Source: an uncultured Christensenella sp.
GTDB lineage: Bacteria > Bacillota > Clostridia > Christensenellales > Borkfalkiaceae
DNA length: 64,000 nt
Direction: 5' to 3'
NCBI GenBank assembly: GCA_910576655.1
Contig: CAJTJC010000001.1
Coordinates: 124,001-188,000, forward strand
In this document: one piece after another, positions 6,916 through 15,259 of the stretch
Layout of the letters: each line of letters starts with the position of its first letter
How positions within the stretch are numbered: the first letter of the stretch is position 1
Notes under the pieces: model-generated
What the model was told of the DNA's origin: nothing
What the model saw: the letters and a program-made list of their open reading frames with translations, nothing else
Database searches by the model: none
Program-made: the position numbers and the translations under genes

Positions 6916-8533
6916 TTAAGAGTGTCCTCCAATCATCCACCATAAGGTTGGCGATATCGCCTTTATGCTTTAAGGCTTGCATTATCTTTTCGTCCACCGT
7001 TCCTTTGCATACAAGATGGATGTACAAACACGTCATCTTCTGTCCGATACGGTGGATTCTCGCTCGGCTCTGCTCGTAGTTGGCGTATGAAAAGTCCAAT
7101 GAATAAAACACCGCCACGCTTGCCGCCGTCAGCGTCAGTCCCATTCCCGTGGTCTGCAACTGACCGATGAATACCTTTGTGTCGGCGTCGGTCTGGAACT
7201 TTGACACCTGCTCCGCACGGTCTTTCGTTGCTCCGTAAATGAGCGAGTATCCTATACCCTTGTCTTTGAGCATTTTCTCGATGGCTTCTATCTCTGGAAC
7301 GAAACGAGCGAACACCACAACCTTTTTCCCTTCGGCTATGCAAGTATCCACGATGTCTTCGAGAGCTTCGAGCTTCGCTCCGCTCACTTGCTGTGCAGTT
7401 CCCGTTGCATCGTCCCTTATAAATCCGCCCGTGCATTGTGCCAACCGCAAGAGCTGCGTCAGCACGTTCCTTGCCGTTACTTCTCCGCTTGCAAGTTCGG
7501 CGTAGCAGTCTTTTTCTATCTGGCGATAGGTTGTCTGTGCTTTCGGTTCGAGCGGAACTATCTGCGTTTTATCGATAAACGGCGGCAAGTCCACGGCGTC
7601 TTCTATCTTAATGCGAAAGGCTATGCTATGCACTTTTTCCACGAGTTCGTCCAAGTGTCGGTATCCGATTATCATTCGGTTTTGGTAACCGCCCATTATG
7701 GCATAGCGGTTTCGGAACAGATAAAAACTCGAACCGAAGATGCTATCGTCCAAAAACTTATACTGCGAGAATACGTCGAGCGGACTGCCCGTTATCGGCG
7801 TTCCCGTGAGTATCATGTTGTACTTTGTAATTCGCCCCAACCGATGCAACGCTTTTGACTGCGACGCCGATGGAGTCTTTATCTTGCTGCTCTCATCGCA
7901 CACGATTAAATCAGGATGCCACTTCGTGATTTCCTTTTCCAACCGCCAACACGATTCATAGTTGACGACAATCACTTGCAAGGCGGCTCCGTTCATAAAT
8001 CCGAACGCCGCTTTCTTTTTCTCCATCGTTCCGTCCAATACCGTGAGTGCGTATTTGTAGTCCGCAAACTTACGGAACTCTTCCTCCCACACCCCGACAA
8101 TGGATTTCGGACAAAGCACGAGCATCTTCTTAACTCCGCACTCTTTCTCAAGCGTTCCCGTGATTGCTATCGTCATCATCGACTTGCCCGTTCCCATATC
8201 CGCAAGCAAAGCGACCGCCTTGCCTTGCTTGAATATTTCGAGTGCGAAATCGTATGCATCCTGCTGATGACGGAAGAGCTTTGCTTTAACTCTCGGCGTA
8301 GGATGCGTACAAACGCTCGCAAACGCCCCATGTTCGGTTTTTGCCATCTCCGTGAGTCCTTTGTCGAGTGTCGCTCCGAGAAGTCCGAGCGTTGCGACGT
8401 TCTTCGAATTCAGCGGTATTATCCAACACTTCTCATCTGCGTCATAGAACCGTCCGTCTATTTCCTTGATGCTTTCTCGGTAGAGATAACTGTCATAGAT
8501 TCGGATCGTATCGCCTTGTCTTACCGCTCTCAT
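6908..8533 (-). CDS. SNF2-family DNA helicase/translocase
   Basis: This is a 541-residue superfamily 2 ATPase of the SNF2/DEAD type common in Firmicutes phages. The N-terminus is a small HARP-like module (about residues 1-60). Motif I is LLADMGTGKSMM, motif II is VCDESSKIK and motif III is LTGTPIT. The helicase C domain ends in the arginine-finger motif VI, read as QSRARIHRIGQ. It probably remodels or unwinds DNA during phage replication. AGAGGTGGCAG precedes the ATG, which overlaps the TGA of the upstream HTH gene (ATGA). Confidence 0.92.
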   Translation of the reverse strand: MRAVRQGDTIRIYDSYLYRESIKEIDGRFYDADEKCWIIPLNSKNVATLGLLGATLDKGLTEMAKTEHGAFASVCTHPTPRVKAKLFRHQQDAYDFALEIFKQGKAVALLADMGTGKSMMTIAITGTLEKECGVKKMLVLCPKSIVGVWEEEFRKFADYKYALTVLDGTMEKKKAAFGFMNGAALQVIVVNYESCWRLEKEITKWHPDLIVCDESSKIKTPSASQSKALHRLGRITKYNMILTGTPITGSPLDVFSQYKFLDDSIFGSSFYLFRNRYAIMGGYQNRMIIGYRHLDELVEKVHSIAFRIKIEDAVDLPPFIDKTQIVPLEPKAQTTYRQIEKDCYAELASGEVTARNVLTQLLRLAQCTGGFIRDDATGTAQQVSGAKLEALEDIVDTCIAEGKKVVVFARFVPEIEAIEKMLKDKGIGYSLIYGATKDRAEQVSKFQTDADTKVFIGQLQTTGMGLTLTAASVAVFYSLDFSYANYEQSRARIHRIGQKMTCLYIHLVCKGTVDEKIMQALKHKGDIANLMVDDWRTLLNG

Positions 8534-8865
8534 CTGCCACCTCTCTTCGGTGTGCGAAAGCGATTGATAATTTTCTGCATCTGCATGAATTCGCTACCCG
8601 TGAGCCTTGTTGCCACCCCTTCCAAAAATTCCGTTTCTTCTTCCGTGAAATACTTATTTCCGTATCTATATCCGTCCACTATATGTACGCCACCCCCTGT
8701 TCCCTTTGTGGTATAGATAGGTCTGGATAGACTCAACAGTTCGATATCTCTTTCTATCGTGCGACGGTCAACGCCGAACTGAAATGCAAGATTGTCTATC
8801 GTATCATGACGGCGTTCGCACATCATTTCGAATAGTTCTTGTCGTCTTTCGAGTGCCGATTGCAT
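8530..8865 (-). CDS. HTH_11/DeoR-type DNA-binding regulator
   Basis: The 111-residue protein starts with a winged-helix domain: a recognition region read as LAFQFGVDRRTIERDIELLS, and then the wing TKGTGGGVHIVDGYRYG. This is the HTH_11 fold found at the N-terminus of WYL and DeoR regulators. The effector domain is replaced by a short helical tail. It is the first gene of the phage early operon, so it probably controls this transcript. AAGGAGGTAAGGAT precedes the ATG. Confidence 0.75.
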   Translation of the reverse strand: MQSALERRQELFEMMCERRHDTIDNLAFQFGVDRRTIERDIELLSLSRPIYTTKGTGGGVHIVDGYRYGNKYFTEEETEFLEGVATRLTGSEFMQMQKIINRFRTPKRGGR

Positions 8866-8960
8866 ATCCTTACCTCCTTCACAAAGTCTTCGTGCCTATT
8901 TTGGCGTGCCAATACGACACCTGATGTCGGATTGAAAATTTTTCTTTCGTGAATTTAGGC

Positions 8961-9001
8961 AAATAAAAAAAGCCCGACAGCGTTGCAACACGCCGCCGGG
9001 C
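8961..9001 (-). terminator. Intrinsic terminator ending the structured RNA
   Basis: On the minus strand GCCCG...CGGGC (8972-8976/8997-9001) closes a stem, with further pairing of GCGTG/AACGC-type arms. It is followed by TTTTTTTATTTGCC. It would end the structured RNA before the phage early operon. Confidence 0.75.
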
Positions 9002-9176
9002 AGAAAAGTTAAAAAGCCGAGTCAAAGCAAATTAACCTTCCAAATATGGGAGGCAGTATTGCTCTGCTCGGCTTACAATCATTTTTCGGATTCGGGCTCG
9101 TAACAGTATGAAATTAGGCTGCTTTCACGTTTCTCGCTTTATGCGATCACCCCGCGAGTGCCTATGCTCATACTAT
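8961..9176 (-). ncRNA. Candidate structured RNA at the right end of the prophage
   Basis: The 399-bp gap 8866-9264 holds no convincing ORF but carries strong RNA structure on the minus strand. A 5' multi-layer hairpin is closed by 9105-9111/9168-9174, then 9116-9119/9160-9163, then CTCGC/GCGAG (9133-9137/9154-9158). A second long hairpin is closed by AAGCCGAG/CTCGGCTT (9014-9021/9067-9074), has further pairing AGCAA/TTGCT and CCTTCC/GGGAGG inside, and is followed by TTTTT. It ends in the terminator at 8961-9001. I match it to no RNA family, and no clear promoter is visible. Confidence 0.55.
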
Positions 9177-9224
9177 CATTTTTACGACTGAATAAATTTG
9201 TAAGTTTTGACGAATTTTATCTAA

Positions 9225-9256
9225 TAAAATAAAAAGCATCCGTTTTTTTCGAATGC
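9225..9256 (-). terminator. Intrinsic terminator of the flavodoxin operon
   Basis: On the minus strand GCATTCG, a loop of seven A, then CGGATGC form a 7-bp stem with one G-U pair, followed by TTTTTATTTTATT. It lies just after the stop of the zinc-ribbon gene and closes the operon that begins at merR (21585). Confidence 0.75.
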
Positions 9257-9264
9257 CTTTGATA

Positions 9265-9456
9265 TTAAAAGTCTTTGAGTTTGGTCAACACCGTACCGTC
9301 CTTTATTATGACATGAATATAACGACCGCATTGCGGACATTTAATAAAGCAATTCGTCCCGTTTTGCCCCTGCGTCAATGTCGTTCGGCAATACGGGCAA
9401 GCCGCATAAAAATATCCGTCAATTACTCCTCTATGTTCTTCTTTCGGTGTAGCCAT
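9265..9456 (-). CDS. Small zinc-ribbon protein
   Basis: The 63-residue protein has two CxxC pairs in zinc-ribbon spacing, CPYCRTTL (about residue 20) and KCPQCGRYIHV (about residue 40), and little else. AAAGGATG lies upstream of the ATG. It is the last gene of the flavodoxin operon, 18 bp after the tautomerase gene, and is followed by an intrinsic terminator. A role in nucleic-acid binding or metal handling is possible, but function is unknown. Confidence 0.6.
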   Translation of the reverse strand: MATPKEEHRGVIDGYFYAACPYCRTTLTQGQNGTNCFIKCPQCGRYIHVIIKDGTVLTKLKDF

Positions 9457-9473
9457 CCATTACATCCTTTGAT

Positions 9474-9689
9474 TTACTCTATCCTATATTTCGGCTTGAT
9501 TACCATTTCGTCGCTCGGTACAGATTTGATAAAACTCATCCAAGTTTCTTTCGGCACTTCCCTAACAGACACGGATATATTGTCGCCGTTCGTTTGCAGT
9601 TCACTCTCCACCAAATCGTGAATTTTATTTGCAAGTGATTCTTTGTCTTTGCACTTTCCTTGTGCTATCGTTACGGTAATATGCGGCAT
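9474..9689 (-). CDS. 4-oxalocrotonate tautomerase-family protein
   Basis: The start MPHITVTIAQGK shows the proline that, after removal of Met, is the catalytic N-terminal base of this family. The protein is 71 residues, close to the usual subunit size of about 62. An ATG three codons earlier directly abuts the AAGGAG motif, while the ATG at 9689 lies about nine bases from it and exposes the proline, so 9689 is chosen. Family members act on keto-enol compounds. The gene follows the cupin gene by 14 bp in the flavodoxin operon. Confidence 0.8.
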   Translation of the reverse strand: MPHITVTIAQGKCKDKESLANKIHDLVESELQTNGDNISVSVREVPKETWMSFIKSVPSDEMVIKPKYRIE

Positions 9690-9702
9690 TATCGGCATCT
9701 CC

Positions 9703-10107
9703 TTATTTAAGGCGTTCGTAGTCCCTTTGATCGACAGGCTCTAACCACGTCGCCTTGCCTTTTTGTGCGTTCGTTTCAATCGAGATATGCGTAAATTCGC
9801 TGTCCTTTGCCGCGCCGTGCCAATGCTTTACGTTTTCGGGAATCGTAACAACATCGCCTGCGTGAAGTTCTCTCGCTTCCTTGCCCCACTCCTGATACCA
9901 ACCTCTGCCGCTCGTTACAAGCAGAATCTGTCCGCCCGGATGCGTATGCCAATTATTGATACAAGCAGGCTCGAATGTTACGTTGCAAACGGGGCAATTC
10001 CACTCATTGCCGCCCTCGACAAGCATTTGCACCCAAACCTTGCCCGAAAAGAGTTTTGCAAGTTCGCCTTGCGCCAATTCGCCTTTTTCAAAAATTCCGT
10101 TGTTCAT
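9703..10107 (-). CDS. Cupin-domain protein
   Basis: This 134-residue single cupin domain carries motif 1 as NNWHTHPGGQILLVTSGRG, with both His ligands, and motif 2 as HAGDVVTIPENVKHWHGA. A CPVC pair sits before motif 1. Similar small cupins accompany carboxymuconolactone decarboxylases, flavodoxins and LysR regulators in Clostridia, where they are thought to help detoxify or isomerise small carbonyl compounds. The metal and substrate cannot be read from the sequence. AAGGAGAATATAAA precedes the start. Confidence 0.82.
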   Translation of the reverse strand: MNNGIFEKGELAQGELAKLFSGKVWVQMLVEGGNEWNCPVCNVTFEPACINNWHTHPGGQILLVTSGRGWYQEWGKEARELHAGDVVTIPENVKHWHGAAKDSEFTHISIETNAQKGKATWLEPVDQRDYERLK

Positions 10108-10120
10108 TTTATATTCTCCT

Positions 10121-10840
10121 TTATGATTTTTTAACTGTATAAGTAAGCCATAAGCCGTCGTTACCCACTCTCACGATACTTTTCAAGTTGAACGACGTAG
10201 GGTTGACTTTCGGCAAATCGGGTTGCATTTCAAACAGCGTATTGTTCGTGGTAGATCCGTCCGCCGAAGGTGCTAACATTAAACTCAATTCGTCGATTAG
10301 CCCCGCGTTCAAAAACGCCCCGTTGAGAACGCCGCCGCCCTCCAACAGAATTGTATTTGCGCCGAGCAGACTTTGTAATTTTTCGACAAGCAAGTTCAAG
10401 TCGATTGCATTTTTGCCTGCAAAAATATACGATACGTTGATACTCTGTAAGTACGAAAGATATGCGTCGTCCACTTCTTCCGTAAGCACTTCCACAACGT
10501 GCGAAAGCACTCGGTTATTATAGTCAATGGTGTTGTTTTTCCACGCAAGTTTTCCGTGCGGATCGACAGACACCGCATACTTTTCTGCGTCCTTTACGGC
10601 TATAAAATCTTCTCGTGCCACCGCCACGCCTTTATATGGTGTTAGGTCTATTTTATCATAGAAAGTAAAGTTATCGTCGAACGTAACACGTCCGCATACC
10701 CACACTTTGGTTTTGAAATCGTCGTGCAATTTATCGTACTTTTCCCCGACGTAATCTGCGCCAACCGTACTCATATAGTCGCCCGTAATCTTTCCGTCGA
10801 GCGAAGTCATCATGTGGCATATTACATAAGGCTTACCCAT
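10121..10840 (-). CDS. RibD C-terminal-like (dihydrofolate reductase fold) reductase
   Basis: This 239-residue protein belongs to the NADPH-dependent reductase group related to the RibD C-terminal domain and DHFR. It begins PYVICHMMTSLDGKITGDYM, matching the substrate-binding strand. KVWVCGRVTFDD follows, and NTILLEGGGVLNGAFL is the nucleotide-binding loop typical of the fold. The deaminase half of RibD is absent, so it is probably a stand-alone reductase and not a riboflavin biosynthesis enzyme. GGAGGAACAAGGGA precedes the ATG, which overlaps the end of the DUF4405 gene. Confidence 0.83.
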   Translation of the reverse strand: MGKPYVICHMMTSLDGKITGDYMSTVGADYVGEKYDKLHDDFKTKVWVCGRVTFDDNFTFYDKIDLTPYKGVAVAREDFIAVKDAEKYAVSVDPHGKLAWKNNTIDYNNRVLSHVVEVLTEEVDDAYLSYLQSINVSYIFAGKNAIDLNLLVEKLQSLLGANTILLEGGGVLNGAFLNAGLIDELSLMLAPSADGSTTNNTLFEMQPDLPKVNPTSFNLKSIVRVGNDGLWLTYTVKKS

Positions 10841-11576
10841 TCCCTTGTTCCTCCGTATTCTTGATTGTTTTCGTCTTTCTGAACGTAACCGTAATATCCG
10901 TTACCGCTTTTTTCAAGTAATAGCCTATCGTCGTAACCATAGCCATAATTGAAAGCGATTCAAAGAAATACTGCGCTACGCTTTTTACATAGTCGGCGTC
11001 GCTAATGAATTTGAATTCTACCGTAAACGACATATCGGCTAAATAATCACGGGCATTGAATATGACTGCCCCGTATAAACAAACTACAAGCATAAGCGCA
11101 CGGAATACCCATTTTAGTATTACCGAAACTCTTTCGGATGGCTTTGCAATTCTCTTTGCCATACCGATAAAATACGACCAATGAAAGCCGAGATGTAGCG
11201 ACATTAAAAGGAACGCCCACACGGTTGCGCCCAAATGTAATTTGCGCCCCACCATCATATTGGTATGTGTCCAAGTAAAAGCATACGCAGAAATACACAT
11301 CGAGCTTACGATACAGCAAATCATAGCCGCCCAAAGCAATACGTTTATAACCGTTTGAATAATGCGGACAGCCCCGTACTTACCCTTGAACAATGCTAAA
11401 TACCATTTATAATTGAGTGCGTTATGAATAAGGAACAGAATAAACAACGATATACCTATCCACTCGTGTGCGGCTCCGTCCAACAAGTGATACCCCATTA
11501 AAAGTAAAAACAGCACCGCCATTGCCGCATCCACGCACACCTTGATTATCATAAAGGCTAATGTTTTCTTTTTCAT
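10833..11576 (-). CDS. DUF4405 integral membrane protein (cytochrome b-like)
   Basis: The 247-residue protein has five or six hydrophobic segments and matches DUF4405, a family related to cytochrome b-type quinone-linked membrane subunits. Histidines in membrane segments (GYHLLDGAAHEW, FLIHNALNYKWY, KLHLGATVW, SLHLGFHW) could bind haem, though this is inferred from placement only. An ATG at 11582 overlaps the previous stop. The ATG at 11576 is better spaced from AAAGGAG and gives MKKKTLAF. In the operon it is the most likely route for electrons across the membrane. Confidence 0.75.
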   Translation of the reverse strand: MKKKTLAFMIIKVCVDAAMAVLFLLLMGYHLLDGAAHEWIGISLFILFLIHNALNYKWYLALFKGKYGAVRIIQTVINVLLWAAMICCIVSSMCISAYAFTWTHTNMMVGRKLHLGATVWAFLLMSLHLGFHWSYFIGMAKRIAKPSERVSVILKWVFRALMLVVCLYGAVIFNARDYLADMSFTVEFKFISDADYVKSVAQYFFESLSIMAMVTTIGYYLKKAVTDITVTFRKTKTIKNTEEQGNG

Positions 11577-11581
11577 ACGCA

Positions 11582-12310
11582 TTACTCCTTTTCAAAACCG
11601 AGATTATTAAGCCAAGTATTTATTCTGCTTTCCGCACTTGACATATCGCTACGAGATATACCGATTGCGTCCAACACCGTCGCTTGCGGTATAGCCGAAC
11701 GAATATCTCTTACGGTACTTGCAAGTCCGCCCGTTCCGTGAGCGCAAAACGGAATAACCGTTTTACCGCCGAAATCGTAACTTTCCAAAAAAGTATGTAC
11801 CGCCATAGGAATCGTGTACCACCAATTCGGATAACCGAGAAAGACGATATCGTATTCGCCCATATTCTCAACTGCGTTTTTTAATTCGGGACGGGCATTT
11901 TGCGCTTTCTCTCGATTCGCTCTGTTCAGACATTCGTCATAGTCGCTCGGATAAGGGTTTGTAACGGTTATTGAAAACAATTCGCCGCCCGTTACTTGCT
12001 CGATATATCCTGCCATTATTGCGGTATTGCCCGTGATAAGACTTGCCGAAGTCGATGCATCCACGTTCACGGAATCGGGGTTTGCGACAACCGTATTTTC
12101 CGCCCAAGTAAAATAAGCTATCAATATCTTACTTTCCGCAGGCTCTACTTCGGGCGGTAGCGTACTGCTGTTTCCGCCGCCATTATTCCCACCGCCTATG
12201 CTGCCGTTACTTCCTCCGCCACCGTTTCCGCCTTGCGACGGGGTTGCCGAACAAGCGGCAAACGATAACGCCATAATGAGTATTAAAAGTACGCCGATTA
12301 TTTTTTTCAT
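11582..12310 (-). CDS. Exported flavodoxin-domain lipoprotein (single domain)
   Basis: The 242-residue protein has a lipoprotein signal (MKKIIGVLLI, lipobox LSFAAC), a Gly/Ser/Asn-rich linker and one flavodoxin domain (Flavodoxin_4 type). The domain shows ILIAYFTWAENT, then FLGYPNWWYTIPMAVHTFLE and VIPFCAHGTGG. An insertion of about 25 residues follows the first strand, where the FMN phosphate loop normally lies. The predicted location is the outer face of the cell membrane. GGGGTGTGT sets the start at 12310, 15 bp after the large double-flavodoxin gene. Confidence 0.88.
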   Translation of the reverse strand: MKKIIGVLLILIMALSFAACSATPSQGGNGGGGSNGSIGGGNNGGGNSSTLPPEVEPAESKILIAYFTWAENTVVANPDSVNVDASTSASLITGNTAIMAGYIEQVTGGELFSITVTNPYPSDYDECLNRANREKAQNARPELKNAVENMGEYDIVFLGYPNWWYTIPMAVHTFLESYDFGGKTVIPFCAHGTGGLASTVRDIRSAIPQATVLDAIGISRSDMSSAESRINTWLNNLGFEKE

Positions 12311-12324
12311 ACACACCCCTGCGA

Positions 12325-14373
12325 TTATGCCGCAATTCGCACCGTCATTTGAATGCTCGACGACATACTTTCAAGTACCGTATAGTCCGAAGTGATTTCG
12401 CCGATTTTGATTACGTCCATACCGAGCGTTTGTTCCTCTTTATCGAACCACACGGCGAACGTATTATTCGCAGGGCAATATGTAATTTCTCCTTTTGCAA
12501 ACGTGCGCTTTCTTTCACCGTCTGCACTTATCGTGCCGCTGATACTACCGTAATATTCTCTATCGGCATATCGTCCCAAACGCATTGTCTGCGGCATTAA
12601 CGCCAAGAACTCTTTTGCGACTGCCGTATCGTTCAAGACACCCGTCATCGTTACGTCGCCGACAATCAATTCTATGCGAACTTGCGTAGAAGGTTTTTCG
12701 ATTCCGATATGCTCTAACCACGCATTGACGTCTGCTTGCGAATTTACAACACTTGTTCCGCGTACAGCAAAGCCGTCCAAAGTAGTAGCCCCACTTAAAG
12801 TTTTAATGGTGTTATAACTACTACCCGCACCGTAACCGTCGTGAGAACAAAACGGTACGATGGTTTTCCCCGACAAATCGTTTTCTTCAATGAACGTGCG
12901 AATCGCTCTCGGTATCGTTGTTGCCCACACGGGGTAGCCGATAAACACCGTATCGTAGTCGTCAATATTCGTTACTCTCTCTACAAGCGCAGGGTTTGAA
13001 GTTTCGCTGTGATTTTCATCAACGACCGCTTGAAAATCGTTCGGATATTTCTTGACGGTGTGAATACTGAATATATCTCCGCCCGTATAGTCTTGTATAT
13101 ACTTTGCAAGTCTTGTAACGTCGCCCGGCAATGCCATACTTGCCGAAGCGTCCCCTTCAACCTCGTTTACCATATTTTCCGCTAACGAAAAGTATGCAAT
13201 CAATACCTTGCCGCTTTCGCTCGGTGTTTCGGGCTGTTCGGGTGTAGTCGGTGTTTCGGGGACAGTAGGCGTAGCGGACGAATCGCCATCGGTCGGTGTG
13301 TCAGGCACACTCGGTTGTTCGGGCGTAGTAGGTGTTTCGGGCTGTTCGGGAACAACGGGCGTTTCCGCACTCGACAGTCTGACCGTCATTTGTATGCTCG
13401 ACGCCATACTTTCAAGCACGGTATAGTCCGAAGTGATTTCGCCGATTTTGATAATGTCCATACCAAGCGTTTGATACTCTTTATCAAACCACACGGCGAA
13501 GCTATTATTCGCAGGACAGTATGATATTTCGCCTTTTTCAAAAGTACGTTTTTTCTCTCCGTCTGCACTGATTTTACCGCTGATACTGCCGTAATATTCA
13601 CGGTCGCTGTATCTGCTTAAACGTAAATTTTGCGGCAACATAGAACGGAACTCTTGAGCTACCGCCGTATCGTTCAGTACGCCCGTGATAACCGTATCGC
13701 CGACTACCAATTCAATCTGTGTCTGCGTTGTAGGCGCAGGTCTTTCTATGCCGATACGCTCTAACCACGCATTGACGTCGGCTTGCGAATTTGCTACGCT
13801 CGTTCCGCGCACCGCAAAACCTTCCAAAGTATTCGCACCGCTCAATGTTTTAATCGTGTTATAACTGCTACCTGCACCGTATCCGTCGTGAGAACAGAAC
13901 GGCACAACCGTTTTGTCAGACAAATCATTTTCGGCAATGAACGTGCGGATCGCTCTCGGTATCGTCGTTGCCCATACGGGATAACCGATAAATACCGTGT
14001 CGTATTTACTCATATCCGCTACTTTCGATTGCAAAGCGGGATTTTCCGTTTCTTTATGATTTTCGTCCACAACTGCGTCAAAGTCGTTCGGATATTTCTT
14101 TACCGTGCGGATACTGAAAAGCTCTCCTCCCGTGTATTCTTGTATGTAGTTTGCAAGACGGGTAACGTCGCCCGGCAAATTCATACTTGCCGACGCATTA
14201 CCTTCTACTTCCTTTTCCATATTTTCCGCCAACGAAAAGTATGCTATTAAAACTTTATCGTTCGTAATGGTAGGATTATTCGGTGTGCTTGGTGTGTTTG
14301 GCGTATTATTACAACCAACGAGACAGAATACCGCCACAAGCATAAGGCATAACACCGTCAATATTTTTTTCAT
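12325..14373 (-). CDS. Exported lipoprotein with two flavodoxin and two cyclophilin-like domains
   Basis: This 682-residue lipoprotein (lipobox VFCLVGC) is an internal duplication. The order is flavodoxin 1 (about 40-205), cyclophilin-like 1 (about 220-340), a Pro/Glu/Thr-rich linker (about 340-395), flavodoxin 2 (about 397-560) and cyclophilin-like 2 (about 570-682). Each flavodoxin has VLIAYFSLAENM, VFIGYPVWATTIPRAIRTF and VPFCSHDGYGAGSS. The cyclophilin-like units repeat REYYGSISG and YCPANN-FAVWFDKE. The halves are very similar, so the duplication is recent. AAGGAGATAAGACG precedes the ATG. Confidence 0.88.
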   Translation of the reverse strand: MKKILTVLCLMLVAVFCLVGCNNTPNTPSTPNNPTITNDKVLIAYFSLAENMEKEVEGNASASMNLPGDVTRLANYIQEYTGGELFSIRTVKKYPNDFDAVVDENHKETENPALQSKVADMSKYDTVFIGYPVWATTIPRAIRTFIAENDLSDKTVVPFCSHDGYGAGSSYNTIKTLSGANTLEGFAVRGTSVANSQADVNAWLERIGIERPAPTTQTQIELVVGDTVITGVLNDTAVAQEFRSMLPQNLRLSRYSDREYYGSISGKISADGEKKRTFEKGEISYCPANNSFAVWFDKEYQTLGMDIIKIGEITSDYTVLESMASSIQMTVRLSSAETPVVPEQPETPTTPEQPSVPDTPTDGDSSATPTVPETPTTPEQPETPSESGKVLIAYFSLAENMVNEVEGDASASMALPGDVTRLAKYIQDYTGGDIFSIHTVKKYPNDFQAVVDENHSETSNPALVERVTNIDDYDTVFIGYPVWATTIPRAIRTFIEENDLSGKTIVPFCSHDGYGAGSSYNTIKTLSGATTLDGFAVRGTSVVNSQADVNAWLEHIGIEKPSTQVRIELIVGDVTMTGVLNDTAVAKEFLALMPQTMRLGRYADREYYGSISGTISADGERKRTFAKGEITYCPANNTFAVWFDKEEQTLGMDVIKIGEITSDYTVLESMSSSIQMTVRIAA

Positions 14374-15020
14374 CGTCTTATCTCCTTTTCGATTTTTTTC
14401 CTATTGAGTTTGAACACAAGTATCTGGGCACATAAACCAGTGAATATTCCCGTGATAAATCCCGAAAACATCAGAAATGGAAGATATGCGATAATCGCAG
14501 TTCCCATAACTGCAAGTGCAACACAAAACTGACCTATATTGTGCAATACTGCGCCCATCATGCTGTTCAACCATATAAATTTTTTCGGCAAAACTCTGCG
14601 AAGCGGCAACATTCCCAATAGGCAGAGCGTACTCCCCGAAAAACTGTACATCAAGGCCGACAGGTTCCCTCCGAAAATCGAACCGAGAAATATTCTTGTA
14701 AACACTATTGCCATTACTTCTTTCGGACGGTAATAATAAATTGCGTACATTGTGATAATGTTGGCAAGTCCGAGTTTTATGCCGGGTATAGGTATAAGAG
14801 GCGGAATTTGCAATTCCACTACAAATATCGTAAGCGCAACCGCCGTAAGTACACCAAGTTGTGCTATCGTTTTTGTAGTACTTTGCCTATTCTCAACTAC
14901 TCTGCGCTTACGAATCGCACGACTAAATGATTTGGCAGACAAACGATTGGCAGAGCGCTTGAATTTAACGTTCCCATCTTCACGCAGGTATGATCTGGAC
15001 ACTCCGCTTGCGACACGCAT
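14370..15020 (-). CDS. Gx transporter/heptaprenyl-synthase component I-like membrane protein (EetB-like)
   Basis: From about residue 50 this protein matches the Gx family (PF07456), seen as QLGVLTAVALTIFVVELQIP and PGIKLGLANIITMYAIYYY, with several membrane segments. In flavin-based extracellular electron transfer loci a protein of this family is named EetB and lies beside a NusG-II protein, as here. A strong AAGGAGG seven bases before the ATG at 15020 sits inside the NusG-II coding region. This gives a 124-bp overlap and a basic N-terminal extension of about 50 residues. No other standard start lies near the conserved part. Confidence 0.78.
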   Translation of the reverse strand: MRVASGVSRSYLREDGNVKFKRSANRLSAKSFSRAIRKRRVVENRQSTTKTIAQLGVLTAVALTIFVVELQIPPLIPIPGIKLGLANIITMYAIYYYRPKEVMAIVFTRIFLGSIFGGNLSALMYSFSGSTLCLLGMLPLRRVLPKKFIWLNSMMGAVLHNIGQFCVALAVMGTAIIAYLPFLMFSGFITGIFTGLCAQILVFKLNRKKIEKEIRR

Positions 15021-15259
15021 ATTTTTCCCTCCTTGATTTCGATTGTATTTGTTCGCCCTTCATACTCAACCACGATCGTCCTATCTTCCGTTTCATCGAG
15101 ATTTATAGTATAAAGCACGGTTTCGTCTTGCACGATTTCCACCCACGTTCCCGTAGGTTTTAACAATAAGTAGCCGCATAACACGGCGCAAACGATGAGC
15201 AAGGCAAGACAAACGGCTATTACGGCTATCGTTATTTTCGTATTACGTTTACTTTCCAT
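14897..15259 (-). CDS. NusG domain II membrane-anchored protein (EetA-like)
   Basis: The 120-residue protein has one N-terminal membrane helix (ITIAVIAVCLALLIVCAVLC) followed by an extracytoplasmic NusG-II domain. The conserved Cys motif reads AECPDHTCVKMG and then PIVCLPNHLVVRF. Proteins of this family paired with Gx proteins are called EetA in flavin-based electron transfer loci, and that context is repeated here with ApbE just upstream. GGAGGACAA precedes the ATG, which overlaps the end of apbE by 28 bp. The molecular role of EetA is not established. Confidence 0.8.
   Translation of the reverse strand: MESKRNTKITIAVIAVCLALLIVCAVLCGYLLLKPTGTWVEIVQDETVLYTINLDETEDRTIVVEYEGRTNTIEIKEGKICVSQAECPDHTCVKMGTLNSSALPIVCLPNHLVVRFVSAE

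Noticed and set aside
9105..9174. Likeness to a c-di-GMP-I riboswitch (an AAAGC...GCCTAA stretch on the minus strand)
   Set aside because: Only a few bases agree. The conserved GEMM core and tetraloop receptor cannot be found.
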